The notes under the pieces: generated by a model
Told to the model about the DNA's origin: nothing
The model's database searches: none
Seen by the model: only the letters and a program-made list of their open reading frames with translations
Part shown: positions 23,490 to 35,112 of the stretch, piece by piece
Layout: every line of letters starts with the position of its first letter
Numbering within the stretch: position 1 is the stretch's first letter
Translations under genes and position numbers: made by a program
Assembly: GCA_038277395.1 (NCBI GenBank)
Contig: CM076190.1
Location: 183,460,001 to 183,524,000, forward strand
DNA length: 64,000 nucleotides
Direction: 5' to 3'
Source: Dryocosmus kuriphilus
Lineage: Eukaryota; Arthropoda; Insecta; Hymenoptera; Cynipidae

Positions 23490-24705
23490 CTATTTCCTCG
23501 ACATGACTTGAAGATTAATTTCGGCTAATAGCCTGGGGCTATCGTTGTTGTTGTTAAGCACATTATAAAACAAACACAAATCCGAATACAAAAACCTCGA
23601 AGACAGTGTAGGAATATTAAGTAGGGCCCTAATTCCATCATAGTTATGATCGCGTCTGGTCATGGCCATTCCAAGTTGTCTTGCTGCAAATCGCAAAAAG
23701 CGATTTTGCACTCGTTCGAGCTTCAGTCGATGTACCCTGTAAAGAGGGGACCAAATTACAGAAGCATACTCAAGGAGTGGCCTGATTAGCGCTAGGTAGA
23801 GTATTTTAAGAGCTAGGGGGCTTGCAAAGTTATATTCGTTCCTTGTGACAAACCCCAGGGTTTTAGAAAATGTATTGGCTGCTTCAGAGATCTGATCTTC
23901 AAAAGATAACAACTCATCAAGTATAATCCCCAGATCGCGCATCCGTGAAACTCTATGTAACTCCTCCCCGCCAATCAAATAGCGATGTCTAATAGACAAC
24001 TGTCTCCTCGAAAAGGTAATGATCGAACATTTTTTGGTGTTTAATGGCATCCCATTTAGAGGGCACCAAGCTTGGAAATGATCAAGATCACCCTGAAGCT
24101 CTAGGCAGTCCAAATGGGAGCGGTTAGCTTCAAATATCTTGAGATCGTCGGCAAAGAGGAGATTCAAACAGGAACTGAAAATTGAACATATGTCGTTGAT
24201 GATAGAATGAACATGAGGGGCCTCAGGTGCGAGCTCTGTGGCACCCCAGATGTAGCATGGAAACTTCGTGAGTAGCTGTTATCAAACCAGAACCATTGCC
24301 ATTTATCGTCTAAGTAGGTAGATAACCACGAGAGGATCTTGCCAGAAATGCCCATCGCCCTGAGTTTTGCCACGAGGATTCCATGGTCGACCTTGTCGAA
24401 CGCCTTCGAAAAGTCAGTATAAACTGCATCCACTTGTACGCCACATTCGATATTGTTCGCTCTGAAAAGTGGATGTAGACGCCTAGCTTAGTCATAACAG
24501 ACCTACATCTTCTGAAACCATGCTGTTCATCAGCTAGAAAATTTGAAGAACATCATTATTATAATATAATATAATATCATTATTTCAAAATGATAAGAGT
24601 TCTTCAGGAATAATGCTTTCAAAAACTTTAGGAATGGAGTCTAGTAAATATTATAGGTCTATAGTCTCTAACATAATTGCGATACCTTGGTTGCCTAAGG
24701 CAGTT
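23490..24705 (-). pseudogene. Jockey/CR1-like LINE reverse transcriptase fragment
   Basis: Same family as 29415-33375. It starts near 24705 (ALLELIC to IAIML..TIDL in the other copy), runs through TDFSKAFDKVDHGILVAKLR, HATSGVPQSSHLRPLMFIL and LNLLFADDLKIFEANRSHLD, and keeps the C-terminal thumb (NRFLRFAARQLGMAMTRRDH). The RT active site FADD is present. There are frameshifts near 24185 and 24435, and the box usually reading QGSHLGPL is QSSHLRPL. The 3' end departs from the other copy at about 23510 and lacks the last ~60 codons and the UTR. It is 5'-truncated like most LINE copies. Confidence 0.85.
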
Positions 24706-25009
24706 ACCCAGCCGGCATAAAATTATAAAAAGTTTTTAGAACGTTATTTAGCCTGACATTAGGATGTTTTTGAAACGTTCCAAGGTTTAATATTGTCCGA
24801 GTTGAATAAAAATAGACACTTTTTCAGGAACCGAAAATATTCGAGCGATCGTTCACCAAAAATCGAAATTATATTTTTTGTAGCACCGAGTCGGATTGAA
24901 AAGTATTATTGCGTGTTCACGAGATGTCCTCGTAAATTCTGCTTTTCAACAACCTCGAATTGGGATTTCTTTTTTGTTTGGCGGAGGAGGAGGTGGAAAT
25001 CCTTTTGAC
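24706..25009. other. Short AT-rich gap with a possible MITE fragment
   Basis: CCCAGCCGGCATAAAATT at 24711 followed by TTTTTAGAACGTTA resembles the left end of the MITE at 46512-46659. The right end is not found. Confidence 0.3.
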
Positions 25010-25980
25010 GGACTGAGTGTGGGACTCGGCCTGACGGCCCCTACCCGCTAAAACCACCTCCTCCCCCGGCACTCCGACTATAAGTCCATTGTGCCATACC
25101 TCTTTTCCCCATCCCAGACCTGATGAAGCCCAGAATGTCGCCCGCATTTAGCGTTGAAATGTCCCCAGGTTCCATGAAATGATCCCGAAAGACCTATTTC
25201 CGAAGTCCGGCTAGTGCCGGACATTGGCGTAGAACGTGTAGAGATGTCCCGTCATCTCTACCGCATTCTCTGTATTTTGCTGTGGGACTAAGTCCCATCT
25301 TGTGCGTGTGTAAAGGGCAGACCCAGTGGTTTCAGAGCTTTAGACCTGTCTGTCTCCCTGTTCAAGGGAGTGACCTTAGCGCCCTTTTTCCTCTTACCTG
25401 CATGACTGGCAAGAGGAATTGCTCCAGATGAAGTCCGCTGTTGCAAGACCCCTAGTGAGGAGCCCTGGCTGACCGGTAATTCTTTCCTTCGCTACTTGGG
25501 AGCCGACCCCTTTGGAGCCGTCCCCTTTTGGCGATAGGTTAACTAAATAAATAAATAAAGTCCCCTGAGGGGGGCCCCTATTTTATTACTTGTGTTTTAT
25601 GTGTGCGACATATTGAGCCCCACGTGAGAAGCTGGGGATTTAAAGGACTGCTCTCTGCAGAGCTCCGCTTACAGGGAGAGGGTCTGAATACTAAGGGATT
25701 CGACCTGGTATCCCTAAGTCTCCGTTTCGACACCTCCTTTAAACTTCGCCATGCCTGTCTCAAATGAGGGGGCAAACCGGAGCATTCAAGGATTCGGTAA
25801 CCTTGGTGCCATTCAGCTTTCGATACGGCGATCGCATCTTAGCTTGGGAGCATGAGGACTCGCGCCCTCGATATTCCAGGAGGCTTTGCCATTACCCCCT
25901 GGAAGGATCGCTTCTTGTTCAGGGTCCCGCAGACATATTGCCTTTAAGATTATGTCACCTGGAATTATTTTAGAACCTTA
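25010..25980. repeat. GC-richer noncoding TE remnant with (TAAA)n tail
   Basis: Base composition differs sharply from the surroundings. 25010-25560 ends in AACTAAATAAATAAATAAAG, like the 3' tail of a LINE or SINE read on plus. 25560-25980 is a further GC-rich block without a tail. No translated domain is recognised on either strand. The motif CTATAAGTCCATTGT at 25078 recurs as CTATAAGCCCATTGT at 27607, linking it to the debris before the Tc1 element. Confidence 0.5.
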
Positions 25981-26389
25981 ATTTTTTTCTTGAATCTAGT
26001 AAATGGAAACGTCTACTCCAACTGTACAAAGGTTTTAAAGCGTGTCTCGGTGAAACACAAACTGTAGCACTATACTTTTTAAAAAGTTTTTCTCAATTTT
26101 TTTCATATTTTCATAGTCGTGCAGTTGAAAAATTTTCATGCTTTACGCTTCAGTTATAATTTCTTAAATAGATATATCAAGTGTACTTATTTCCACGGGT
26201 GTCCTCCATTAAAAACAACAAAAATTGATACAATTTCACCAAATACGTTTCAGCCAGTCTTCGGACGAACGGATCTGAAGACCTGAACACCTGGCTTCCT
26301 CACTTTTTCGTCTCCTGGAGTCGCAGGATAGTTAAGTCACCACTAACACTTCTGTAAGACGTTATGTGCACTAAGCCAAAGTTATTAGC
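25981..26389. other. AT-rich gap, nothing recognised
   Basis: No repeat ends or protein motifs are seen. Confidence 0.5.
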
Positions 26390-26960
26390 GGTGGGCACGA
26401 CTTACAGAGGCGCTGCAATCGCAACCATATGATTGGCCTGATTGGGTCACGTGGTCTGTAATATTGCCTCAATGTTCCACCGATATTTTCTGCAACTTCG
26501 GCATTATTGACGGCAATATGGAGGCAACATTGACGCAACATATTGATGGCCGTTTCTGGTAACATTCAGCTATTGTTTTTAACAACAAATATCTAGTAAA
26601 TGTAGTAAATCTTAGGGGAGGTAGATGAAAATGTTTTTCATTTTATAATACGGATCTATATATAATATAGTATACTACGTGTACTCAAAGCCCAAAAATG
26701 ACATCCATTTTTACCTATCATTTACGGTTTACTAGAGATTTGTTGTTAAAAATAATAATAATTTTAGCAGCCAAATTTTCCCGAAAGCGGCCGTCGATAT
26801 GTTGCCTAAATATTGCCGGTGTTGCAGAAAATATCCATGCAATATTGTGGCAATAGTGGGTGCTAATAGGATACACAGAGGCGCTGCAATCGCAACCACA
26901 CGATTGGTCTGATTGGGTTACGTGATCTGAAAGCAGACTCTTTTGTAATTTTTCCAATTA
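26390..26960. repeat. Cluster of dispersed repeats (GGCAACATTGACG family)
   Basis: A 60-bp stretch (CAGAGGCGCTGCAATCGCAA...) occurs directly repeated at 26407 and 26878. Between them, 26480-26590 and 26740-26860 are inverted copies of the sequence also present at 22920-23040 (CAACATATCGATGGCCG). This suggests a small inverted-repeat element flanked by copies of another repeat. Confidence 0.55.
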
Positions 26961-27559
26961 GGCTTGTAATTGACGAAGTTTAAGATTTGTCAAAAGTGAT
27001 GTCCCGCTTAAAACCGGTGTGAAATATATTGTTTGAATTTTGAGTTACAATAAAGGTAAGTATTCAGGTCTCAATATGCATTGGCTGAGTAGCAAAAAAG
27101 GAATGTTGTGAAGCTGCTTATAGGTTAGGTCCTTGTGTCACATTTGAAAAAAATAAAATATTATTGTTTTGTTCGTAACTATTAATTTTAATGTTGTAAA
27201 TTGTTTGTGTAGATTGAGAGAAATGATTTTTTATTGCTGTAATAAATGTAAAAGAATAGGCAAGCAGTTTTCAAAGCATGTCAAATGCGGTACTTATTTA
27301 TTGTGAAACGAAGAAAAATGTATTTTCGTATGATTTTACAAGCAATTTACACTTTTAAAACAATTTACAATATTATTAATAATAATTGTGGACAGGACAT
27401 TAATAATGATCTAATTGTGCATAAAATGGCCGCTGCTATGTCCTGACGTGTCGTTCGTGCTCCCTATTAACTTTAATTAATGCTCGCAGTGTTTTGAATG
27501 TGCCCAATTGTTAGTAAGCGATTTTATCATTATTAGTGATCTGTGCACCTTGTTGTTGT
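26961..27559. other. Intergenic, nothing recognised
   Basis: AT-rich, no motif or ORF of note. Confidence 0.5.
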
Positions 27560-28143
27560 TTTAAGGTGGGCGGGAGGTTCCTAAGAACACCCCCTGGCGC
27601 TCAGGCTATAAGCCCATTGTACAACACCCGTGTTTATCTCAAGGCAGTGCACCGATACCTCCCTAACCAGACTATAAGCTGCTATCAAAGCTAGTGTGGT
27701 AGGGTTTTTAGGGGCATTCCTGATGAGATCTTCCAGCTAGATGTTGTCCATGTTCGGCGCACTACCTGGTGTGTCATGTGAGATACACTCACATGACACA
27801 CCAGGTCACACATATACATGTGTGTTCATTTTCTCGAAATCAACCGGCGACCATCGAGCGATAGTCCCCTCGAAAGGAGTCTATCTCGCACGGAGATCGC
27901 TAACTCTTTCCCGAGTCTCTCAAAATCGGCTGGTGATCCTCAAGAAATTTTCCCCTCGACATGCAGCCTCTTTCCTGGGAAGTCACCAACCACTTCTGAG
28001 AGGACCTACAGTTTAAGGTGGGTTCCGAACCACCAGAACCCCAGTTAAAGTACATTTCCAATGGTACCGGCACAGGGATCGAACCCAGTCCTCCTGGTCG
28101 GAAGCTTGATGCGCTATCACCTGAGCCACCGGGACTCTATACC
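27560..28143 (-). repeat. SINE-like repeat with degenerate tRNA head
   Basis: On minus, 28137-28065 reads GTCCCGGTGGCTCAGGTGAT (A-box) and GGTTCGATCCC (B-box), ending GTGCCGGTACC. The outer acceptor stem pairs 6 of 7, but the anticodon arm does not fold. The remaining ~400 bp downstream on minus is GC-rich and noncoding, as a SINE body would be. Its far end contains the hairpin at 27764-27806. Confidence 0.45.
27764..27806. repeat. Perfect 19-bp hairpin
   Basis: Arms ACCTGGTGTGTCATGTGAG and its exact reverse complement, separated by ATACA. Confidence 0.9.
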
Positions 28144-28145
28144 TA

Positions 28146-29412
28146 TAGTCTGTTCCAGAAGACAAGGCACGCGTTTTCTCGAAAAGTTTCAAAGAATTTT
28201 TTTCCTTTCTTTTTTGGCCTGACTGTACGTTTGAAGGGCTAAGGCGGAACCGCTGATTCGCTTCATTCTCGTTCGAAGTGTCAGATATTGCATAAGATTG
28301 CGCAATGAGTGCTGTATACGCTAAACTTTTTGAGGCTGTGTTTTTGTGCACCAATAAACACGGACCACATCTTTCGTACTCAGCCGCTGCCAAAGTGCTT
28401 AAAAAGTCTAAGCACTTTGTGCAAACGTGGGTGTGGAGCGGTATAGGGACACAAAAACAGTCGACGATCTGCCGGGAAGAGGAGAAATGCGACCAACGTC
28501 GAGTAAGGAGGATAAGGCGATCATCGCACTGTTCAAGCGCAACCCAGCTCTGCGGCTGCGTGAAGCCAAAGCTAAGCTAGCGGCGAAGGGACTAGAGGTT
28601 AGTATAAACACCGTAAGATGCAGATTAGCTGAGGAAAAAGTACAATACCGTAGCACGAGGCACAAACTTCTGCTTTCAGAGGTTCACATGCAAAAACGCT
28701 TGGCACGGGCTACGGAAAATAATGATCGCGATTGGTCAAATGTAATTTCTTCCGACGAAGCGTCCTTTTGGGCATGGGTTCCCATAAAGAGTGCCTGGTC
28801 AGGCTGCGGTGAGCGGTTACTCCAGTGAACTGCTAAATACCCCATAAAGGTCCATGTTTGGGGATGCTTCTCACAGCGCGGTTTCGGCTGTTTAGAGCTT
28901 TTTACTGAGAACCTGAGCGCTCAAAGAATGGTAAAAATCTACAAACATGGTCTTCTGAAGTCTGCAGGAAAGATTTTTGGAGCCAAAAATGAGGTTTGGA
29001 TTCTTCAAGAAGACAATGACCCTAAACATAGCAGTTGCCTCTGCACGAGCTGGAAAGCCGAAAATGGCGTCCTGACCTTTGACTGGCCTTCACAATCTCC
29101 TGGTGCAAATCCAATTAGAAATGTGTGGAGTATCGTTAAGAGAAAACTTGCAGGAAGGCGTGCATTCACCCTCAAGCAGCTCTCGACGAATTAGAGAGGT
29201 ATGGCGCTCTCTATCTTCAGAATATGCCGAAAAACTAGTCGAGAGCATGCCCAGAAGGTGCCAGGCCAATATCCAGAATAACGGCGATTGGACTGTTTCT
29301 TAAGGAGAGTCCGCCCTAATTTTTGAAGCGTTTTTTCATAGGAAAAAAGTAAAATGAAGTTTTCTTTGAAACTTTTCGAGAAAACGCGTACCTTGTCTTG
29401 TGGAACAGACTG
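28146..29412 (+). mobile_element. Tc1-type transposon, 1.27 kb, flanked by TA
   Basis: Inverted ends of about 49 bp: AGTCTGTTCCAGAAGACAAG.. at 28147 and its reverse complement ..CTTGTCTTGTGGAACAGACT ending 29412. They continue into CGCGTTTTCTCGAAAAGTTT on both sides. TA dinucleotides lie at 28144-28145 and 29413-29414, the Tc1/mariner target duplication. Confidence 0.92.
28305..29303 (+). pseudogene. Tc1-like transposase, inactive
   Basis: The ATG at 28305 opens an N-terminal HTH (YSAAAKVLKKSKHFVQTWV). One frameshift near 28430 leads into VERYRDTKTVDDLPGRGEMR (second HTH region) and the catalytic core: VISSDEASFW (first Asp) and QEDNDPKHSS (second Asp). A TGA at 28826-28828 and another frameshift near 29185 break the frame. 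The third catalytic position, normally Glu in a SPxxNPIE box of DD34E Tc1 elements, reads SPGANPIRNVW here, so Glu is replaced by Arg. The end (REVWRSLSSEYAEKLVESMP) is normal for the family. It cannot cut or join DNA. Confidence 0.85.
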
Positions 29413-29414
29413 TA

Positions 29415-30540
29415 TGCACCTTAACTTTACTTCAAATTTGGAACCTCGTGTGGTGTTTTGTGATCCAGGTGACGATTTTACCTTTCATGACCTTAAAAGT
29501 GTTGGCGCAACTTGTGCTATGGGACTGAAGTTCAAGAGCTCTGATGCGTCTCAGGTGGATACAATTTGTTGTGGGTGTAAGACTACAGTTATTGATGCAG
29601 TGGTTTGTTCAGAATGTCAAACTCCTTACCATCCTGCTTTTGCTGCACGCACAGGTACTCTTGACACCGGTTTCTATACATAGTGCTGCAAACCAAGGTC
29701 TAAATTTTCATCAATGTTTGAATCAAATTCCGGAGCCGCACCTGGCTTGAATTCCCTCACAGCTGTTCACATTGGGCGAATTATAAATAATGCTTTCACA
29801 TCCTTCCAGCCTAAAATAAATGAAGTAACTCAAACTGTCAATATCCTATCTACAAAGTCTGATAACCTGTCTTCATAAATTGACAGCGTCGTGGAAAAAG
29901 TTGATCCAGCCGAGGAAAGAGTAAAAGGATTTTCGGAAAGACTCACTACTGTTGAAGGTAACGTCGCCAAAATTCAAACTTCTCATCCTATGGGTATTAA
30001 CAAGCCCCTAACTCGTACTTGTATAAACGAAATTGAAGAAAGAAACTTATAGGAAAAAATAACAATCTTGTTTGGGTTCCCTGAGCATGCAAGGGCTAAC
30101 GGTAGTGGTCACTCCTCCTCAATAAATAGTGGATTACCCGCTGATAATCTGATCTTGTCCCAAGGATTCAGTCTCTTATCTGAAATTTCTCCAAAGAACA
30201 TATCTAACAACATACGGATTCACCGACTTAGTGCATTTTTACAGGCTCAATCAAGACCTCGACCGGTGAAGATGGTGTGCGAGAAAAAGGAATCTGCACA
30301 TACGCTGCTCCGAGATTTCATAGCTGCCAAGAAAGATTCAAACAAAAATGTCAAATTGGAAAACCTTTGGCTAACTCCCGACAAAACGAGGAACTAACTA
30401 GAGAAAATCTCAGAATTGAAAGCAGCACTAGCATCATGTCGCGAGAATGGAGAAGAAGGTCTGAAACTGACTTTCCGACATGGAATTCTACGCATCACGA
30501 AGATAAGCCTGAATGCAACACCTGAGTACCAAGCAACGAA
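29415..30540 (+). pseudogene. LINE ORF1 protein with PHD-like zinc finger, broken
   Basis: Reading passes through a cysteine-rich segment near 29565-29640: ICCGCKTTVIDAVVCSECQT then PYHPAF (C-x2-C .. C-x2-C .. H), which resembles the PHD-type finger of some CR1/Jockey ORF1 proteins. A helical, coiled-coil-like segment follows (INNAFTSFQPKINEVTQTVN; VEGNVAKIQTSH), then a basic C-terminal part (KMVCEKKESAHTLLRDFIAA). Stops interrupt at about 29681, 29876 and 30050, and a frame change lies at 30394. ORF1 products bind LINE RNA. The start is not visible. Confidence 0.55.
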
Positions 30541-30609
30541 CAAAGTCAACGAACGACAGGCGTAAACGTAAGTCTTGCCAACAGTAGCAGTCGTACACAC
30601 ACACTTGAG

Positions 30610-33156
30610 CGCGATCAGCTGACGAGTGTTTATTATCAGAATGTCAGGGGCGTACGAAGGAAACTGCATCAATTGCGTCAATCAATTAATTTTAATTTTA
30701 ATGATGTAATTATTTTCTCAGAAACATGGCTTAGTAAAGACATAAGCAATACGGAATTAAGTTTAAAAAGCTTTGATGTCTTTCGATGCGACCGCAATTT
30801 ATATACTAGTACTAAATCTCACGGGGGGGGGGGGGGGGGGGTACTAATTTCATCCAAACACAGGCTCATATTTGTTCGCCTTCCCACCAATATAGACACA
30901 GCTGAACTTATTTGGGTCAAAATATCTAATTTACAAATTTTAACACTGACAAAGTTGATGTTGTTAGTGACCCACTTTTGCATGTTGATAACTATCATCC
31001 ACCTCTGACATGTGAAATTAGTTGCTGTGCTGTCAAAGATTATAACCTGCATGGTTATAACGTTGCGTGCTTTAACTTTAAGAAAGCTAATGCAACGGCA
31101 ATAATTAATTATCTGGGAAGCATTGATTGGAATTATATTTTCAGTCACATCTTGTTTAATGAGAGCATAGACATAGAGATTTTTTACGCGCATCTGTATG
31201 TAGCATTCGAGTACTTTGTTCCTTTAAAAGTCTACGCAGCATCCACATTTCCACCCTGGTTTAACAGCGATCTTAAAATTCTCACGGCAGCGTAAAGGGC
31301 AGCTCATTTAAATTATAAGCGCACTAAAAGTACTGCTGACTATAATCATTTCTCCTTATTACGGGCAAAGTGTAAATCACTATCTGATCACTGTTACGCT
31401 AAATATATCCGAGATACTGAGAATGCTGCCATAGGCAATCCCAAGTCCTTTTGGAATTATATTAATGCAACACGCTCAGATAATAAATTGCCTACGCACA
31501 TGTTTTACGGTTATGACACGGCACACACGAGTGAGGGAATAGCCGAGGTTTCGAAGCTTTTTTTAAGACGATGTACGCGATCCCAATTAACCACGATAGG
31601 CAATTTGACCTTTGTGATTGCAGTGATTTCTCCACTGTGTACATTAGCCGAGATGAAATCAGGTTGAAATTAAACAAGCTGGATGTTAACAAAGGACCAG
31701 GTTCTGACGGCGTGCCCGCCCTTCTTCTGAAATCGTGCTGCCATGCGTTAATAGAACCGTTATATTTAATTTTTAATAAATCAATTGATGAAGGTCAATT
31801 TCCGCAAGGATGGAAAACGGGTATTGTAGTTCCAGTTTTTAAAGGGGGTATTGCAATTATGTTACAGACTATAGACCTATAATAATACTAGACTCCATTC
31901 CTAAAGTTTTTGAAAGCATTATTCATGAAATCATCATTTTGAAATAATGATATTATAATATATTATAATAATGATATTCTTCAAATTTTCTAGCTGATGA
32001 GCAACATGGTTTCAGAAGATGTAGGTCTATTATGACTAACCTACGCGTCTACATCCACTTTTCAGCGAACAATATCGAATCTGGCGTACAAGTGGATACG
32101 GTTTATACTGACTTTTCGAAGGCTTTCTACAAGGTCGACCACGGAATCCTCGTCGCAAAACTCAGGGCGATGGGTATTTCTGGCAACATCCTCTCGTGGT
32201 TATCTACCTACTTGAACGGTACATGGCAATTGGTCCGGGTTGAAAACAGCTACTCACGAAGTTTCCATGCTACATCTGGGTTACCGCAGGGCTCGCACCT
32301 GGGGCCCCTTATGTTCATTCTATACATCAACGACATATGTTCAATTTTCAGTTCCTGTTTGAATCTCCTCTTTGCCGACGATCTCAAGATGTTTGAAGCT
32401 AACCGCTCTCATTTCGACTGCCTGGAGCTTCAGGGTGATCTTGATCATTTCCAAGCTTGGTGCACTCTAAATGGGATGCCATTGAACACCAAAAAATGTT
32501 CGGTCATTACCTTTGCGAGGAGAAATTTGTCTATTAGAGATCGCTATTTGATTGGCGGAGAGGAGTTACATAGAGTTTCACGGATGCGCGATCTAGGGAT
32601 TATACTTTATGAGTTTTTATCTTTTGAAGATCAGATCTCTGAAGCAGCCAATACATTTTCCAAAACCCTGGGGTTTGTCACAAGGAACGAATATAACTTT
32701 ACAAGCCCTCTAGCTCTTAAAATACTCTACCTAGCGCTAATCAGGCCACTCCTTGAGTATGCTTCTGCTATTTGGTCCCCTCTTTACAGGGTACATCGAC
32801 TAAAACTTGAACGAGTGCAAAATCGCTTTTTGCGATTTGCAGCAAGACAACTGGGAATGGCCATGACCAGACGCGATCATAACTATGATCCAATTAGGGC
32901 CCTACTTAATATTCCTACACTGCCTTCGAGGTTCTTGTATTCAGATTTGTGCTTGTTTTATAATGTGCTTAACAACAACAACGATAGCCCCAGTCTATTA
33001 GCCGAAATTAATCTCCATGCTCGGTCAAAACCGCTGCGCTGTATGATACTCCTTAGGTTGACATTTCATCGCACCAACTATTGTTTTAACTCAGTTTTCA
33101 ATAGAATTTGTAACGAGGCTATCCAGTATGGTAAAAAAATCGACTTCTTCGACTGA
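30610..33156 (+). pseudogene. LINE ORF2: endonuclease (deleted core) and reverse transcriptase
   Basis: Starts VYYQNVRGVRRKLHQLRQSI and VIIFSETWLSKDI, the N-terminal part of an AP-type endonuclease, with a 19-G run at 30823-30841. After ELIWVKISNLQI the frame shifts to VDVVSDPLLHVDNYHPPL, the end of the endonuclease; its central part (catalytic Asp/His region) is absent. The linker follows to 31570. The RT (GPGSDGVPALLLKSCCHAL; frameshift near 31855; HGFRRCRS; TDFSKAFYKVDHGILVAKLR; GLPQGSHLGPLMFILYINDI; NLLFADDLKMFEANRSHFD) is open from 31990 to 33156, with all core boxes except Asp-to-Tyr in SKAFDK. It ends in a normal thumb and tail. Confidence 0.85.
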
Positions 33157-33666
33157 TATGCGACCCGCTTTAGGCAATCTCTACGTAACGTGCTTAAGGA
33201 TGTTTAGCAAACGCGACTTCTACCTGTACCTATATCTGTAACTACGAATTATTCTCTTAGGCAAATAATTTTACTTTGAACAAATTTTTCTGCGAACTAT
33301 TTCTGCTACGAACTATATTACTACTTTTTGTTAACTTCTGCAGATAATTGCAACCCAATATAACATTTTCAATGTTTAATATAAAGGCTAAGGATTGATG
33401 TCCCACAATGATTGTCTGTAATTTTAAGCCTTTCTTTTTCGCTTACGAAGGTTGTGAAATCGAAAGAAAGGCCAAGATCCGTGTTGCATGTGCAAAAATG
33501 TATGCAATTAATAAATTCTAAATACCGCCTCATTTCTTGGAAATATCCCGAAATATCAACGAATGTTATTCTGCCATTTTAAGTCTTTCTTTTTCGCTTA
33601 CGAAGGTTGTGAAATAGACACAGAAAGGCTAAGTTCAGCATGTCACGTGTGGAATTTGGGAAGGTA

Positions 33667-33884
33667 AAGAACCGTACGCCCCAAAAAACGTTTTCCTCAA
33701 AAAACATTCGCCCAAAAAAACTTTCGCCTCAAAAAGCGTTCGCCCCAAAAAACGTTAGCCCAAAAAGTGTTCGCCCCAAAAAACCTTTGCCCCAAAAAAA
33801 CGATCGCCCCAAAAAGTTTTTGCCCCAGAAAACTTTCACCTGGAAAAAGCTTCGCCCCAAAAAGCATTCGTCCCTTTCAAGTCC
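33667..33884 (+). repeat. ~18-bp minisatellite, left foldback arm
   Basis: About 12 units of the type TTCGCCCCAAAAAACG with small changes. Because the unit is near 18 bp it gives an accidental open frame of PKKTFAPKNVRPKK repeats. I regard the frame as a by-product, not a gene. Confidence 0.85.
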
Positions 33885-34499
33885 TTAGCGGCTCCTTGAT
33901 GAGGGCGAATTTCGTTCACTTCATTTTGACAACTAATTTAGAAGAGTAAAGAAATATGATCAGCTTGAAGATAGTTTCCGTATTAGATTTTTCTTTCAAT
34001 AACAGAAAATATAAAATCAAAAGGGTTTATTCAAAAATTACACGAATAATAATTAGAAGGTTTACGAAGTTACAAAAAGTCAATAATCTTTCCCAACGCA
34101 TCAAACTGACCCTAAGTGGAAATCAGCTGTTTTTTCTACTCGTTATGCAAATAACTATTTCTTACCGCAAGTTCGAAGCGTAAGTAAGCACATATTTGTT
34201 CACTTCTCAATGCAACTAGTTATCAGACACTTGAAAGCACAACATTTAACGGTGATTGCACATATATACAATGGAAATTCAGAATAACGAACGTCATAAA
34301 GCATCACTCTTTGAACATTTTGTTTCAAGAAATAACATTTTATTTGTAATTCCGAAACTTTTGTAAAAAAGAAATAGAGACACAAAAGTTGTTGAAGATA
34401 TGGTTTAGCGGCAATTGAAATTTTCATGATTGTGATTTAATGAGTATTATGAGAACAGAATTCTTAAATTCGCAACTGTTCAAGTTCAATGTAACTGTC

Positions 34500-34764
34500 C
34501 CAATAGCAGAACATAGTGATATCTCTAGGATCCCAATAAAGAAACATAAAAATACCATGGTATTCTTATGTCCCTTTATTGGGACAGTAAAATAAAAAAA
34601 CGTGTAAAAGGACATATTCTTTTCTTTGGAAGAACATGTTTGAAATATTCTTTTCATTATTTCAATTGCCCAAAAGCGCATGCTCTTTAAAAAAAAACAT
34701 GTTCCATTAAAAGAACGTGTTCTTATATTGAAATAGTGAAAATATTACTATGTTCTGCTATTGG
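34500..34764. mobile_element. 265-bp MITE nested in the foldback interior
   Basis: Perfect 18-bp ends: CCAATAGCAGAACATAGT at 34500 and its reverse complement at 34747-34764. Inside, 34529-34579 forms a second hairpin (CCCAATAAAG.. ..CTTTATTGGG around CCATGG). Confidence 0.85.
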
Positions 34765-34877
34765 CGCATTTTCTTTAACAGCAAGTGCGGGTATACCTTC
34801 AAAGTATTTTGATTTTTAAGTTCGAGTAGACCCACTCGTGAATATTTTTCCATACAAGGAGCCGCTAAGGATTTGAA

Positions 34878-35112
34878 AAGGGCGAATGCTTTTTGGGGCG
34901 AAGTTTTTTTCGAGGTGAACGTTTTCCTGGGGCAAAACATTTTTGGGGCGATCGTTTTTTGGGGCAAACGTTTTTTGGGGCGAACGTTTTTTGGGGCGAA
35001 CGTTTTTTGGGGCGAACGCTTTTTGGGCGAACATTTTTTGGGGCGAACGCTTTTTGAGGCGAACGTTCTTTTGGGCGAACGTTTTTTTGAGGAAAAAGTT
35101 TTTTGGGGCGTA
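34878..35112 (-). repeat. ~18-bp minisatellite, right foldback arm
   Basis: Inverted counterpart of 33667-33884 with about 13 units (CGTTTTTTGGGGCGAA on plus). The two arms differ in unit count and order, so they have changed since they were formed. Confidence 0.85.

Larger units (their letters stand above)
29415..33375 (+). mobile_element. Jockey/CR1-like LINE, long but degraded copy
   Basis: ORF1 remnant (29415-30540), endonuclease start and end (30610-31300), RT (31570-33156) and a 3' UTR up to the foldback element at 33382. The 5' end adjoins the TA of the Tc1 element at 29413. The RT shares about nine in ten residues with 23490-24705. A large piece of the endonuclease is missing (see the ORF2 entry). 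Confidence 0.8.

Noticed and set aside
24793..25147. Coding sequence on either strand in the GC-rich block
   Set aside because: Translations show no domain and the block ends in a (TAAA)n tail typical of noncoding 3' ends of retroelements.
33640..33888. Open frame of PKK/APKN repeats as a possible repeat protein
   Set aside because: It is created by the 18-bp minisatellite, also appears inverted at 34758-35150, and has no other gene signals.
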